From assembly GCA_022393335.1 (NCBI GenBank), contig JAJEKB010021564.1, positions 437,669-501,668 on the forward strand: DNA of 64,000 nt, read 5' to 3'. Below are positions 48,252 through 59,957 of this stretch, one piece after another. How positions within the stretch are numbered: the first letter of the stretch is position 1; the number at the start of each line of letters is the position of its first letter. Source of the DNA: Macrotrachela quadricornifera (taxonomy: Eukaryota; Rotifera; Eurotatoria; Philodinida; Philodinidae). Under the pieces are notes generated by a model, which ran no database searches, was not told the origin of the DNA, and was given only the letters and a program-made list of their open reading frames with translations. The translations under genes and the position numbers were made by a program.

Positions 48252-48990
48252 TTATTTACAAACTTCAAGATCTTTTGCTTCCTCGTGAGTGATGTCAAAT
48301 TTACTATGGCGAATCACGTCTCGTCGCATGGCTGCTTAAACTGCAAGGCGAACGACGCGCTCGACATGAGCTTCTGTCATACCATTCGTACATCGAATTG
48401 AGATCTCCATTGTGATGGAGAGCTCTCGTATGAATATCAAAGATGAGAAAGCGCGCATTGACATCTGGTGGTTCGATTTTGATAAGAGTCTCCATGCGTC
48501 GAGATTATTCATCGTACCAATTAAGAGGATATCATCGAGATATACCATTCTATCGATTTCAGCTAAGAGCTGGATCGTCACATTGTCATGAATACTTTCA
48601 CGGAGTTCATTACGATTTCTTCGACTCTTACAAATAGCATCTATTTCATCAAGCACAATAATATGTAGTTTGCTGTTTAGGTCAAGACGTTGCTGATCTT
48701 GACGTGCATCTTCGAATAGATCATGAATTTTTCTTTCCGATTCACCTAGCATATCGGAAAAACTCTCAAGGCCTCTTACTGTTTTTGGAGTGACCTTTAA
48801 TAAATTGCATACAGTTTGAGCAATCAAAGTCTTTCCAGTTCCAGGTGATCCATGAAAAAGTATTCCATGCGTCTTGTACATTTCAGTTTTTTGCAACGAA
48901 ATTTTGTGAGTGAAGCTGAGGCAGCAGAACATCGCCGAATATTTCTTCGAAGACGCTGTTCATTCCAACAACTCTACTCTTGAAATTCAA
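48252..48990 (-). pseudogene. NSF-like AAA+ ATPase fragment (D1 domain), disabled
   Basis: The minus strand encodes VVGMNSVFEEIFGDVLLP, then in another frame GILFHGSPGTGKTLIAQTVC (Walker A), GESERKIHDLFEDARQDQQR, LHIIVLDEIDAICKSRR (Walker B) and IHDNVTIQLLAEIDRM. After a further shift comes IEPPDVNARFLIFDIHTRAL, and back in the earlier frame TEAHVERVVRLAV, a TAA (48336-48338), AAMRRDVIRHSKFDIT. Order and spacing match the first ATPase ring of N-ethylmaleimide-sensitive factor, which disassembles SNARE complexes in membrane fusion. At least three frame changes plus one stop, and absence of the N-terminal and D2 regions, mark it as a pseudogene fragment. Confidence 0.65.
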
Positions 48991-49003
48991 TTATACATTG
49001 ATA

Positions 49004-49395
49004 ATATTCTCTTTCTCGTAGAGAAGAGTCTTACAAACATTAATTGTCTGCTTGCTTGATTGTATGTCCGCAGGGTCAAAGGAACATCCTATAAGAGTTC
49101 AAGGCCGAAACAGGTGTTTTTCGACCAACTGATGACATCTCTGTGATGGGTGATGAATACCATTGCATCAGATGATGGTACATGTATTGATCAATGGATG
49201 TTAGGAATTGGTGAGCTTTGGTATTTCTTATCGTAAACAGGTGTTTTTCGACCATCTGATGACATCTCGGTGATGGGTGATGAATACCATTGCATCTGAT
49301 GATGGTATATATTCTCTCTCGTAGAAAAGAGTCTGGAAACATAAATCGTGTGCTTGCTTGCTTGATTGATTATAAGTCCGCAGGGTCAAAAAAGA
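49004..49395. repeat. tandem duplication with two nested repeat pairs
   Basis: The block AAACAGGTGTTTTTCGACCA..GATGGGTGATGAATACCATTGCATC occurs at about 49109-49176 and again at about 49237-49306. An outer block (TTCTCTTTCTCGTAGAGAAGAGTCT..GTCCGCAGGGTCAAA) occurs at about 49007-49078 and 49310-49391. Copies are about 90 percent alike. Confidence 0.7.
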
Positions 49396-49726
49396 CATTG
49401 ACTCAGAGTGATTCCCATAAAACTTGACTAAACGGTAATCGGGGTCAAGGAATTCGAATGGGATGTTAATTTTCGAAACTTGAAGATTTATTAGCTATTT
49501 ATGGGTCACTTATGTTAATACTATTATGGAAACTTCACGAAATTCAATGAAGAAGTGTAAGTGAAGCTTGATGTTGACTTAGAAACGCTGAATGGCTTTA
49601 GGTGTATGAGTTTCAATGACTTAGAGATAACTAACATATATATTTTAAGTAATTTACTAACAGTAAGATTTTGGTTATTCTATAGAAAGCAGCTAACGGA
49701 CCCATTTGCGAGCGTTTTTTTCTTAA

Positions 49727-50482
49727 GTGAAAATCCGAATGAGTAGACTAGCATTTATATATGTCATGTTTTATTTAAAGCCTTTGATCCATCTATCGGA
49801 TAACAAGACCGAGCTTCTTCCCGGTCTCTTACCCTTCGTACCAAATATGCCTGTACTTCTCACCGATAATATCGCTTGTAAACTAGGGCTCTCAAACGGC
49901 ACTCAGGGGATTTTTCGACAGCTCATATACGATGATCACGAGGAGTCAGGTGTTTACAAGGTGAAAAGTGATGTATTTCCCTCAAACACCATATATATAC
50001 GAAAACCATTATATGCGCTCGTAGAAATTAGTACATCACAATTAGAAATAAATCTCGATGGCCTTCGTCCTAAATTAATACCTATTCCATTAATCAAAAA
50101 GCGATTTACGGTTCCCATTAAACAACTCTTCGGACATCTGTTCGAACGAGTGCAAGGTGGAAGGAAAATTCCACAAGTGATTCAAGTTACAAGAACACAA
50201 CTGCCAATTGTACCTGCTTTCGCAATAACTACTTATAAGGCGCAAGGACTCACAATGAATAAAATCGTAGTCGATCTTCAAGTTCCAGTTGGAACATTGC
50301 AAGTCGCATCGATTTACGTACCACTCAGTAGAGTGAAGAGAGCAGAAGACATAGTCATTCTTCGACCTTTCGATATGAAGGTTCTACAAGTTCGACCTAC
50401 TTCCGCTCAAGATGCCGAACTGAAACGTCTAGATGAACTTGACAGAAAGACAAAGCGAGAATGTTCTTCTTTCACTTTTTGA
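49727..50482 (+). pseudogene. Helitron/PIF1-type helicase, C-terminal fragment
   Basis: The open frame encodes LPGLLPFVPNMPVLLTDNIA, LGLSNGTQGIFRQLIYDD, AFAITTYKAQGLTMNKIVVD (the helicase motif with T.YKAQG), VASIYVPLSRVKRAEDIVIL and a charged tail to a TGA. This is the C-terminal half of the SF1B helicase found in Helitron Rep/helicase proteins and related PIF1-like genes. The N-terminal Walker A and B motifs are not found upstream, and the first about 20 codons do not match the family, so the piece is 5'-truncated. No Helitron 3' hairpin was identified downstream. Confidence 0.65.
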
Positions 50483-51584
50483 ACGTGTATAAATAGATAC
50501 TTTGTTACGAGTGTAGTGTCATAGAAAGTATATAAGGTGTATCATAATATGAGTTTGTCGTGAAATAATTAGTCATTTATATTCATTTTCTCTATTTATA
50601 TCTATGTTAATCACTGTAATTGTCACTTTACTTTTGTTGTGTCAGATATTTCCTATAATATCTTTTATCGCTTTCTTTTCTTATTGTGTTTTCTTTTAAA
50701 TGTAATTACATGGGTCTTCCGATCTGTAATGTTACTCATTTGAAGTATCTAATCTTCAATAAAAAATTTCGTAAAAACATATGCTCTTCTACATATAATA
50801 AGAATATGTAATTTAAATTAGAAATAAACTTATATATGCAATATTGTACTAAAAATCTATCGTCTGAAACCGACCCATCTATGAGAAAGAGCTGAGCGAG
50901 TGCCCACACGAGCGTTACTTGTTAGATAATGTACGAGAAGTTTTTGTGAACGCATACAAACGGATAAAATATCGACGACACAACTTTAAATGATACTTAT
51001 TTCTTTGTTGATAGTTCACAGCGATGGCACCTAATGTTACGAATAGCCTAACAAGAATGATAAATTTGGAAAAACCGTGTGTTGTTACGATCACAAGTCG
51101 CTTAGCTTATGATAAAAAGTCGTCTTCTGGATTGACGGCTACATAATTTGTTGAGTTTTTATCATAATAAACAGACGTCTCAACTACAAATCGTTTTTCC
51201 ATCGGTAATTCCATCGCCTATAGATTACAGACGGTTGGATTAGTTTGATTTAGTATTCAGTGTTAATGACTGTTACAGACAGTTATACTAACTGCCTTCA
51301 CGTTCTATCATTAACAACGTATGGTTTTCTTTGTTCACATTTTTCTATTCTTTTTTCCTCTCGTACTCTTTTGTTTTTTGGATATTATTTCATTCCAAGC
51401 ACGGACGAAGCGAGGACGCAACCTCTGATAATGACTAACGTTGTGTCTCGTTCTCATACTCCTGCAGAAAAGATTCTTATAAGTCACGTACAATTATACA
51501 ACGAACAGGAGAAAGTAGAGCCAGCAAAAGAATGTTTTGTATATAATAAAAATAAAATAAAGTGAATATCGAAAATTTATTTAT
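50483..51584. other. no gene seen
   Basis: Spacer between the helicase fragment and the Penelope-like element. A plus-strand frame at 51260-51565 lacks family features and ends in an A-rich tract. Confidence 0.4.
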
Positions 51585-51645
51585 TTAAATTATTTTGAAC
51601 GTTTCGTCAACTAAGTTGATATCATCAGCAACAATTCCAATACCT
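51585..51645 (-). ncRNA. hammerhead-ribozyme-like motif of the Penelope-like element
   Basis: On the minus strand, CTGATGA (51628-51622) is followed by a short hairpin TCAAC-TTA-GTTGA and then CGAAAC (51606-51601), the conserved core order of hammerhead RNAs. GTT behind it could serve as the cleavage triplet, and ACGT forms a minimal stem III. TTG before the core can pair with CAA after it, and AATT with AATT further out, to give a stem I with an internal loop. The base pair that normally closes stem II next to CTGATGA is not canonical. The motif lies 240 bp behind the element's stop codon on the same strand. Hammerhead motifs with tiny stem III are known from Penelope-like elements. Activity is not shown. 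Confidence 0.5.
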
Positions 51646-51885
51646 ACACCTTGATTGAATGCCATTTCACTTTGATTTGTTATATATTATAATAGAATTA
51701 ATAAAGGCAATATTATGACGGGATGTGTCCTTCACTATAAAGAAGGTTGATTCTATCTGAGTGTATGATATTGGGTTATTCTGGTGTGCTTTGCGGTTGA
51801 TATGTGGAGAGTTATGTGGCAGTGTGATTAAAGGGGAAAGAAAAGAAGAAGGAATATGATAACAGGCGAAATTACTGTACTTTGT

Positions 51886-54800
51886 TTAGTGTTGTTGTCC
51901 GCTGATAGTTGGATTTGGTATAATATTGGGCCGTATGCCTTCTGGAAATAATATGAATGGAACAGAGTGAGTTGTTTTATTTAATGATGTGTTGTATGCT
52001 TTAATAACGAGAGATTCCTTTAGAAGAAGTTTTTGTTTATGAGTTTCGTGATAGACGATTTTGAAACTTTCCCAATCCATTTGAAGACCGGTTTGTTGTT
52101 GGTGTTCGGCAATGGAGCTCTTTCTGATTGACTTTTGTTGATTGTAAGGATGTTGACGGGGATTGTTGTTCGTTTTATTGTAATCACGTGAGTTTGCTAA
52201 TTGTGCTTTAATGCGTGCTGAACGCCTTGTTGTAGTAGGATCTGGATATGGTTTTTCTCTTGCTCGATGTCTGTTGCGGATAGGTCCGGTTGTTGTTTTG
52301 ATATTGTTGTGAATGATTTGTTGAACTGGTGGTTGTTCTGAAAGATTCAGAGTATTTCCAGTGGTGTCTGAATGTGTGTTTTGTTGTTGGAATATTGACT
52401 CCGGTGCACCATGTTCTTTGAAACGACGAATCGGTTGTCTTATGGTCTTTCCTACATAAGTATTTCCACAGTCCATACAATTCACGGAGTACACGACATC
52501 TGCTTGTAAATGTTTTGGTATTGGATATTTTAAATTGAAATGGGTTTGCACTGATGGTGGTGGTTTGGTATAGAAACGAACCTCAAGATCAGGGCGTACT
52601 TGTCGAGATATTCGAGAAAATTTCTGTTTGAACGAACTTGTAGAATGTCCGGTATAAGGGATTTCGACGTACATTTTTTGTTTTTCACATCCAAGAATAG
52701 GTTCCGATATGCTTCTTTGTGGTTTCTTCAGGTATTTACTTAGTCCAATCCCTATTTGTGTATGCAGAAATGATATTGGATAGCCGTTTTTCAGACCTAA
52801 TTGACGAATTTGTTCGAATTCATCAGATAACAATTGATAAGTCGAACAAACGTTGATGGCTCTTTGTACCATACTAATTATAGAACTAGTTTTATATTGT
52901 TCGGGGACAAATGAGTTCCATTTGAGCATTAGTCCTGTAAACGATGATTTTCGGAAAACAGTTGTTTCAAATTTCTTGAGAATTATTTCTTTCGGCTCCT
53001 TTTGACATTTTATAACCTGTGTGGTTCGAATTACTTTTGTATCGAGAAAAGACAGATATTGATCTTTTTCGTCCTCATGAGAGAATTTGACACATGGATG
53101 AAAACTATTCAAGATTTTTATTACATCTTGAAGAGCGGCTGTTGGTTCCAATAATACAAATGTATCGTCGACGTAGCGATACCATTCACAAACACCACTT
53201 TGTCGTAGCTGATCCATCAAGGTTTGTTCCAAATGAGACATAAAAATGTCGGCAATGATAGGAGCAAGAGGAGCACTCATGGCTACACCATTATGTTGAA
53301 TATACATTTTTCTGTCAAAGATAAAAATGCGTTTCCGATGTAGCTACTCGTAAAAGTGCGGCAAAGTCAATCCTTTTCCTACACTTCTCACAAAGTTGAC
53401 TTCTTGACTCATTTTTATACACCAAAAAACATGTTGGATAAATTTTGGCAAGTATCAGATTGATGGTAAATGCGAGTGGAACATTTTTGAAAAGGCTTAT
53501 CATGTCCAAGGAAACCATCTTTTTGTCCGCATGTTTCGACTGTTTAATTTTTGTGACAAAATCAAGTGTGTTCTTAACCACATATGGACTATTGCGCAGG
53601 TGTTGTAATCGATTTTTTAACATTTTCCCCAATCCATAGGCTACTGTTTTTGTAGCTGACATAACGGGTCGAAGAGGATAATCTGGTTTGTCTGATTCAT
53701 GTATTTTAGGCAAGCCATATAAGCGTGCTGGCCTCGAGCCACTGGGTCTTGCCAAATTAAATTCGGCTTCCGTTATAAAGCCTTCTTTTTTAAACAGAAG
53801 CAGCACGTTTATCAGCTTCGTTTCGTTTTCTAATGTTGGATCTTTGTCGAGTATTGCGAACGATGAGCGATCACTAAGTATTACATTCATTTTTTGAAAG
53901 TAATCTGATCGATTCATGATTACCACACCGCATCCTTTATCAGGTCGACTGATCACAATTGACTTGTTTTTTGCTAGTGAACGTAAAGCAGCAAACGTTT
54001 TCACGATTTGCTTTACCAACACGTTTCATCTCGGATTGCGCTGCTTTTTGAAATAAATTGGCTGTTTGGCGTAACTCAGATGCAGTATTTAATTCTGATG
54101 GCGTTAAGCTATGACAAACATTAAAATATGCCGGTTTTGATTCATAATGACGATATGGAATTTTGAAATTTAAAAGACGAGAGTAAAAATACTCCATGTC
54201 ACACACAAATTGTGGTTGATCAAATTTTTCTGGCGCATAAACATGAGTCAATCCATTAAGTAGAGCATTATGTTCGGCCTCAGACAGAGTATAACGTGAC
54301 AAATTCTTCACCGGATCCAGGTCTGTTTGACGTTGAGGAGTATAAGAAGAATATTTGGCACGTAAATTGTCCAGTTTTTCTTTATGTGAATCTTGAATTT
54401 CTACCAACTTTTTGTTGACAATTTCAGTCGAAATAGACGTCAAACGGACATAAATCATATGTGGCACAGCTTCTTTCAATTCTTGATCCAATAGCGCCAT
54501 ATGTTTGGTGGTTTGACGTAAAAGATGTCTTTTAAATTTCAATTTGTCTTGTAAAATACTATTTCGACATTGCCTGACTACTTTCGAATCGGTTAAACGT
54601 GGAATTGCTACACGAAAGCGAACAAAAGTTGGGAATAAATTTTCATTTTGACAAGTGCGAATGTACAAAATAGAAAGATTTAACTTGCACATTTCAACGC
54701 GAGTTCTTACTAATTGACTAAATAGCTTAGTCGTAGAAGCGCCATAATGACGCCTAAGATAGTTGTACACATTTCTCGTTGATAACGGCAAAAAATGAAA

Positions 54801-54893
54801 TAGGTACTTACTGAGTAATATCGTCTTGAATAAAATATTATTTAGTTCAAAAGCATCCATCACCAAAATTAGAAGAAAATAATGTAAAGACAA
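51886..54893 (-). pseudogene. Penelope-like reverse transcriptase with GIY-YIG endonuclease, two frameshifts
   Basis: Three overlapping minus-strand frames make one protein of about 990 residues. Frame 1 (54893 to about 54030): N-terminal domain. Frame 2 (to about 53330): SIVISRPDKGCGVVIMNRSD, RPARLYGLPKIHE and VSLDMISLFKNVPL, reverse-transcriptase motifs, the last with the first catalytic Asp. Frame 3 (to 51886): NGVAMSAPLAPIIADIFM, WYRYVDDTFVLL (catalytic YVDD), SFLDTKV, a basic connector, then VVYSVNCMDCGNTYVGKTIR, the GIY-YIG nuclease with its CxxC finger, and a polar tail. The breaks are a small insertion near 54020, and one extra T in a T run near 53330 before DRKMYIQHNG. All catalytic blocks are otherwise preserved, so it died recently or the slips are assembly errors. 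Confidence 0.8.
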
Positions 54894-55798
54894 TGATATA
54901 ATATGAAGAATATCAAGTAATAATAAAGAAAAAGAATAGATTGAATTGATGATTTATGATAATACACTAGGTGTAAAGTTTATTTTACTGAACGAACAAA
55001 AGTCATATTTATAGGAATAAAAACACGTGCTTCTTTTTTGTTCTGTATCATAACATTGTACCACGCGGTTTGACGTTTGTATATACTAACATGACTGTGA
55101 AAAAAATCAACATGAATAATGTGATATTTTCGTGCGTCAAAAAGCGCAACACGTGTCTTCAACAATGCAATGTTACTTTGAAAGAAGTATATAATAATGA
55201 TGCATCTAGTTATACTTTGTTCGTTCACGTGTTTCATCTTCTGTTAGTTCTATTCCATGCTTTCTCCTGTTCTCTTCCTCCGCTTGAAGGATGAGGAGGA
55301 AAAGAATTCACATTGAAATACAATTCTGAGTCACTTTTCTCACAGCATATCCACGTTATAAATCAAAAAGATACGTATATATACCAAAATTTTTTTTTAT
55401 CATTTATTTTTCAAAACGATCAAGTCACTATTCATATATTGCTTTAACCATTTTTTGTTTTGATACATCTACCCATTTAAATGTAAGTAAAACAAAACTT
55501 AATTAGGAAGTTATTGTTGTTTCTACTGAATCCATCTCTATGCACATATTTCAGGTACAAGCAGATGCAACTCTTGAAGTTTCACTATTTCTTCGTTCTC
55601 TTTCAATATTATTTCATGGTCGATCTGTGTAATTCACTTCCGACGAATCGTTCAGTACGTAACTTGAATGCAATACAAAATCATGAACAATCAATTGAAA
55701 ATTGCCCAACTGTAATAACATATACAAAATTTCGTGAAATCTTATCCAAATATCGATGTGCATCTAACATCGAAAGTAATCACCTATCGGCATAACCA
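54894..55798. other. no gene seen
   Basis: 5' flank of the Penelope-like element. A plus-strand frame at 55514-55795 has no recognised pattern. Confidence 0.4.
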
Positions 55799-56480
55799 GC
55801 GTTACGGAATTTTATTTTGAAAACCTGCAGGGTCTATATTTCTTCATTAATAGAGGCAAACTCAGTTAAGGTTTTTGCTGCGTATAGAGACTACTGAGAC
55901 CTAATATCAGTACAAATTTCATTCACCTTTCTCCAATCGAAGAGGAGTTATTCAAAAAATATCGCCCGTTACGGAATTTCTGAAATGGAATTTTTTTTTA
56001 GGGTGGTCTGAAAGTTAAGCGTTTTTCTATGAAACAAAGCGACATGAAAATAAACATTGTATATAAAAGTTACGTGGTTCTTTACAAGCTTCTAGCATAT
56101 CAAATTATTTTTGGTCAACCTAGTTCATTTGACTAAATAAATAGAAAATATTGTCCGTTACGGAATTTCACCTTTTTTCTAAAAATTCACATTTCAAACT
56201 AAAGTAAAAGGAAATGGAATCTGAAAACTATTTGATTGTTGTCGGCGTCCGATTCTGAGTAATATGTTATGGTTTTCAAACGAATCTAGAAAAATTCATT
56301 TTTCGATCTGTCGACAACCGAAAATTTTCGAAAACGAAACAGCACCTTTTGTTCATAATTCAATACTGATTTTAAATGGTAGAAAATATATGCGTTTTTA
56401 TAAAGAAAAATGCCAAAAAAAATTTAGTAAGCTCAAAATAGGCGGTTTTCAGATAATCAATGAAATTCTGTAACGGAGCA
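55799..56480. repeat. dispersed CGTTACGGAATTT motif
   Basis: The word CGTTACGGAATTT occurs at about 55800, 55969 and 56155 in plus orientation and as AAATTCTGTAACGGAGC at about 56462 in the opposite orientation. The first and last could be terminal inverted repeats of a roughly 670-bp element, with the inner two as sub-terminal repeats. No coding sequence inside. Confidence 0.45.
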
Positions 56481-57503
56481 TTTTTTAAAAAAGTTCCTGG
56501 AAATGAAACAAATGCTTAATCAAAGTACTGCAGCTTACAGATCTCTTCGACAGCCATCTACCTATGAAGATTTCAAAGCACTAATTTTCAACATGATCAA
56601 ACAGAACACATTAGAAGCTATTTTCGTCATAGAATTTTTTTCAAAAATGAGTATAGCTTCTGAATCTATGTATGGCCCAGGAAATAATTGAAACCATCTG
56701 TGAACTATATATTATTAACGAGCAAATGAAACACTATCGTCATACCGAGTTTGAATCGGTGGAGCCTATTTATCAATATACAGTGACAATTTCTTTCTGG
56801 TGACCCAAACACGTCAGTTTACTATCTTATCGTCGAAAGAGAAAAGAACTTTGATTCTCTTTCACGATCAAGCATTCAGCCTCTGGCGACATCTGTTTAA
56901 TACACTATAGGTTATGTACTTTCGATTAATAAATCGAGCTTTATTCACTTTTGATATCAAACATTCCCCATAGATGGGTGACCACTGGCTGGTTTAGCCC
57001 ATAAAAGAAATTGGTGTAAAATGTTTCCTTTCGACATCTGTCGCTTTTCAATTGTAATTATATTGATAACAACTGCTATCAGCCATAGATATTAATAGTA
57101 AATGATTATGGAAATACTGTTATAAAAAACACTCAAGCTTTTTTATTTGGTATTTGTTTGTTTAGTAACAATTTAAAACAGTATTGCGGCTTAATCAATT
57201 TCATTAGTGTTGTAATTTAGATTTCAATCCATTGGAAAAAAATCCACATAATTTTATTTTGTGCTAGTGTTGTACATTGTTACTAAGGAGAGTGTATTCA
57301 TCGTACAATACGAGTCTATCAATATATAACTTTATATCTTATATAAAACCTTATTCGAATACTTATTTTTATTGATTAAAAATATAAAGCATGGAATACA
57401 TACATGAAATCCAAACGCGTGTATGATAAAAAAAAATAGTTCACTATTATAAAATGATCTTGAACGTATACAAAAACATTTCATACTGTTTGGTGTTCAG
57501 CAG
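56481..57503. other. no gene seen
   Basis: Spacer. A 62-codon frame at 56503-56691 (QSTAAYRSLRQPSTYEDFKA) has protein-like texture but no partners. Confidence 0.35.
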
Positions 57504-57716
57504 GATAAGATTGCAGTTTACGGTCCGTCAGTAAGAAAGTTACTAGGGATGCATAATGAACGTCGGAGAAGAAGAATATAATCACTGACATTCACCCCTT
57601 TACTCTCATCCTCATCCTCTTCTTCTGCCTTTCCCTCCTCTTTTCCTTTTATTTCTATTTATTTCTGTTCATCTCTATTGATTTTCCATTGACGGACCGT
57701 AAACTGCGATCTTACC
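57504..57716. mobile_element. 213-bp MITE with 25-bp inverted ends
   Basis: The left end GATAAGATTGCAGTTTACGG (continuing TCCGTCA) and the complement of the right end GGTAAGATCGCAGTTTACGG (continuing TCCGTCA) differ at three positions. The interior is a pyrimidine-rich run (CTCATCCTCATCCTCTTC..). No coding capacity. Confidence 0.6.
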
Positions 57717-58298
57717 AAAAACAACCGTTCGAATAAAACAAGTCACCGAGAATTTTTTAATGTGTGATAATGACGATAATACACAAATAATTTTATTATT
57801 TTTTTTTTATATTTAATACAGAGAATCGACTGATCATAATAAAAAAAACGAATTTACGGCTCTATCGAGTTTTATGATCATTATACTCAAAAATATTACC
57901 TCTGTTTGTTTCTAATTTATAACATGTGTTTAAAAAGCCACATTTGATATAGTTTGTATCTGATGCTGATAACGTTCATTCAGTACCGTTCTGTTCAAGA
58001 AAGTAAAGGGTTAGCTATCTTTCATTCAAAGCAATAAACTACAGGGTCGCATTGCAGTTGGATCGACAACACGCTAACCATGACCAATTCGTACACAACC
58101 ACACTGAAAAAAATCCGTGTGATGATCTATCCCTGTACTGTTAAATTTTGCAGATAAACTTTTGCAGGGTTTATACTCATATAATAAAGCCTTTGAAGGT
58201 TTATCGGATCTAGCGTTTAACAACTATAGGGTATATAAAAATTCAACAGGTATTTCAAAGTTATGAATCAGTTTTTCAGATGGTACTTCAAACTAAGC
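57717..58298. other. no gene seen
   Basis: AT-rich spacer between two small elements. Confidence 0.4.
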
Positions 58299-59008
58299 TA
58301 GAGTCCGGCGGGATTGCCCCGATCTCTATTTTTTTCCCGAACCCTGTCGGGATCGGGATCCCGAGCGATGCTTCATCGAGATTGAAATCGGGATCGGGAA
58401 AAGTTCGGGAGACGGTTCGGAAATGGGTACGGGAAAAAAATAGTGACGGGGGTAATACCGCCAGACTGTAATTGTATTACGAATACGAATAAGAGTGTTT
58501 AAAGAAAGTCAGAACACTGCAATGAACAAAAAGCTTGGAGTACCCAACATAGAAGTTTAAGGCCAAAAAAAAATCATTTTCTATCTGGATTATAATAATG
58601 TGCACAGTAATAGTATGATTACACAGTATTAGATACATTGTCCTCAGTCATATAATCTCTTTATTTTGTTTCTTTTCTGCTGCACCATAATAACTTAATC
58701 TTCCCAAACTTGCCTTCGATCTTTTCTCTCTCATTTGATTTTTAATGTATTGAAACATTTTATATGCCTTGAATAGAAACTTTCTCTTTCATTTGACCGA
58801 ATAGTTTGTTGTAGCATCTGACTTACAAGAGTCAGAATATCAGGATATACGCTTTGACGTCAGTTTTCTATCAACAAATCATAATACTACGAAATGATAT
58901 TGAGTGGTGTTTCATTCGACACATGTGTTTAAAAAATATTTCTGGTAGATTCAGAAAATCGGGTTTAAACGGGATCGGGAGGGAAAACCCCGTTCTCGCT
59001 GGACTCTA
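58299..59008. mobile_element. 710-bp non-autonomous element with TAGAGTCC ends
   Basis: Ends TAGAGTCCGGCGGGAT and, complemented at the right, TAGAGTCCAGCGAGAA (13 of 16 alike). Both ends continue into G/C-rich sequence built on CGGGATCGGGA and its complement (58330-58460 and 58965-58990). This stands out sharply from the AT-rich surroundings. The 8-bp flanks do not match. The left 30 bp recur exactly at 29548-29577. Confidence 0.5.
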
Positions 59009-59269
59009 ATGGCACTGTGTGTCTATCACAGTCTCGGGATAATCATAGGGCGGATTCATTTGTGTCGCTGTATACTTTAATATTTTTATTAGATTATGTT
59101 TTATCGCACAGCTCTTATTGATCTGAAGAATAAAATCATAGGTACAAATATCGGCAGTACCAATGCAAATGTAGCGTCAACGATGTCACCGATGCAAACA
59201 CAGAAACTTTAGGTTTCTAGACACTATCCTTTCAGTCTAGAGAATAAGTCATGTTGAATACGACACAAA

Positions 59270-59560
59270 ATTCCTATAGGAACTGATCGGTTCTGACAGT
59301 GCGCTTATGTCATTGGAATATGCCGAATTCGAACCCTATTCGATGAGATGCAATCATCTAGCAATCATTTGGAAATATTGGGTGATACCGGATTACGTCG
59401 GATACGATAGGATATATCTGTCGGATCTGATCGATTCTGACGTTTCATATTTCATCGGAATGTGCTGAATCCCATGGTCGGATTTAAACGGAAATGACTG
59501 TACATTATCGGATTCTGTCGGAAAGGATCAAAGCGGATTCGATCGTCGAGAATGGTCGGG
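59270..59560. repeat. degenerate direct repeat of about 152 bp
   Basis: GATCGGTTCTGACAG..TCATTGGAATATGCCGAAT (from 59286) reappears as GATCGATTCTGACGT..TCATCGGAATGTGCTGAAT (from 59438). The region is rich in TCGGAT words and less AT-rich than its surroundings. Confidence 0.5.
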
Positions 59561-59957
59561 TTTGCACCTCGCTCGACGAAATCTGATCAACCCTCCATCA
59601 CATGGGAAGGTCTCAAGTTTTGCCTCAAGATGTGTCCATACTGCATGATGTTCATGCTGAGGTTGTTCATGTTTTTCATGCGCATACCACAAGAAGTTCG
59701 ACTAGGATTATTAACTCGATCTATATAGAGAAAAATTCTTTTGAATATATCTGTATCATACAAAATTAAGTCACGTAACAGTGTAGGCGTAGATAGGCGA
59801 TGAATATGATACACATGTTGGCGCTCTCGTGTTTATTTTAATTTGTATTGATGGAAAAAAAGGTAACATTGTTGAAGGAGTAGAAAAAAGCATAAAGTAT
59901 TAGTAATCATTTAATGTATAGATGTTCAATAGTTCTCGTCGAGTAGTAAAATGATTA

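Larger units (their letters stand above)
51585..54893 (-). mobile_element. GIY-YIG Penelope-like retroelement
   Basis: One reverse-transcriptase/endonuclease coding region (54893-51886) plus a 3' tail with the hammerhead-like motif. Penelope-like elements have a telomerase-related reverse transcriptase and, in this class, a C-terminal GIY-YIG nuclease that nicks the target. The outer boundaries are not certain: no second copy of the tail or terminal repeat was found upstream of 54893, and no target duplication was defined. Confidence 0.8.

Noticed and set aside
48304..48495. Separate 63-codon minus-strand gene
   Set aside because: It is the continuation of the NSF-like relic in a shifted frame (PDVNARFLIFDIHT), not a gene of its own.
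51260..51565. Small plus-strand gene of 101 codons
   Set aside because: No start context, splice partner or family pattern. It ends in an A-rich tract next to the retroelement tail.
59320..59345. tRNA-like reversed B-box word at GAATTCGAACCC
   Set aside because: No acceptor or anticodon stem can be drawn, and the word lies in a degenerate direct repeat.
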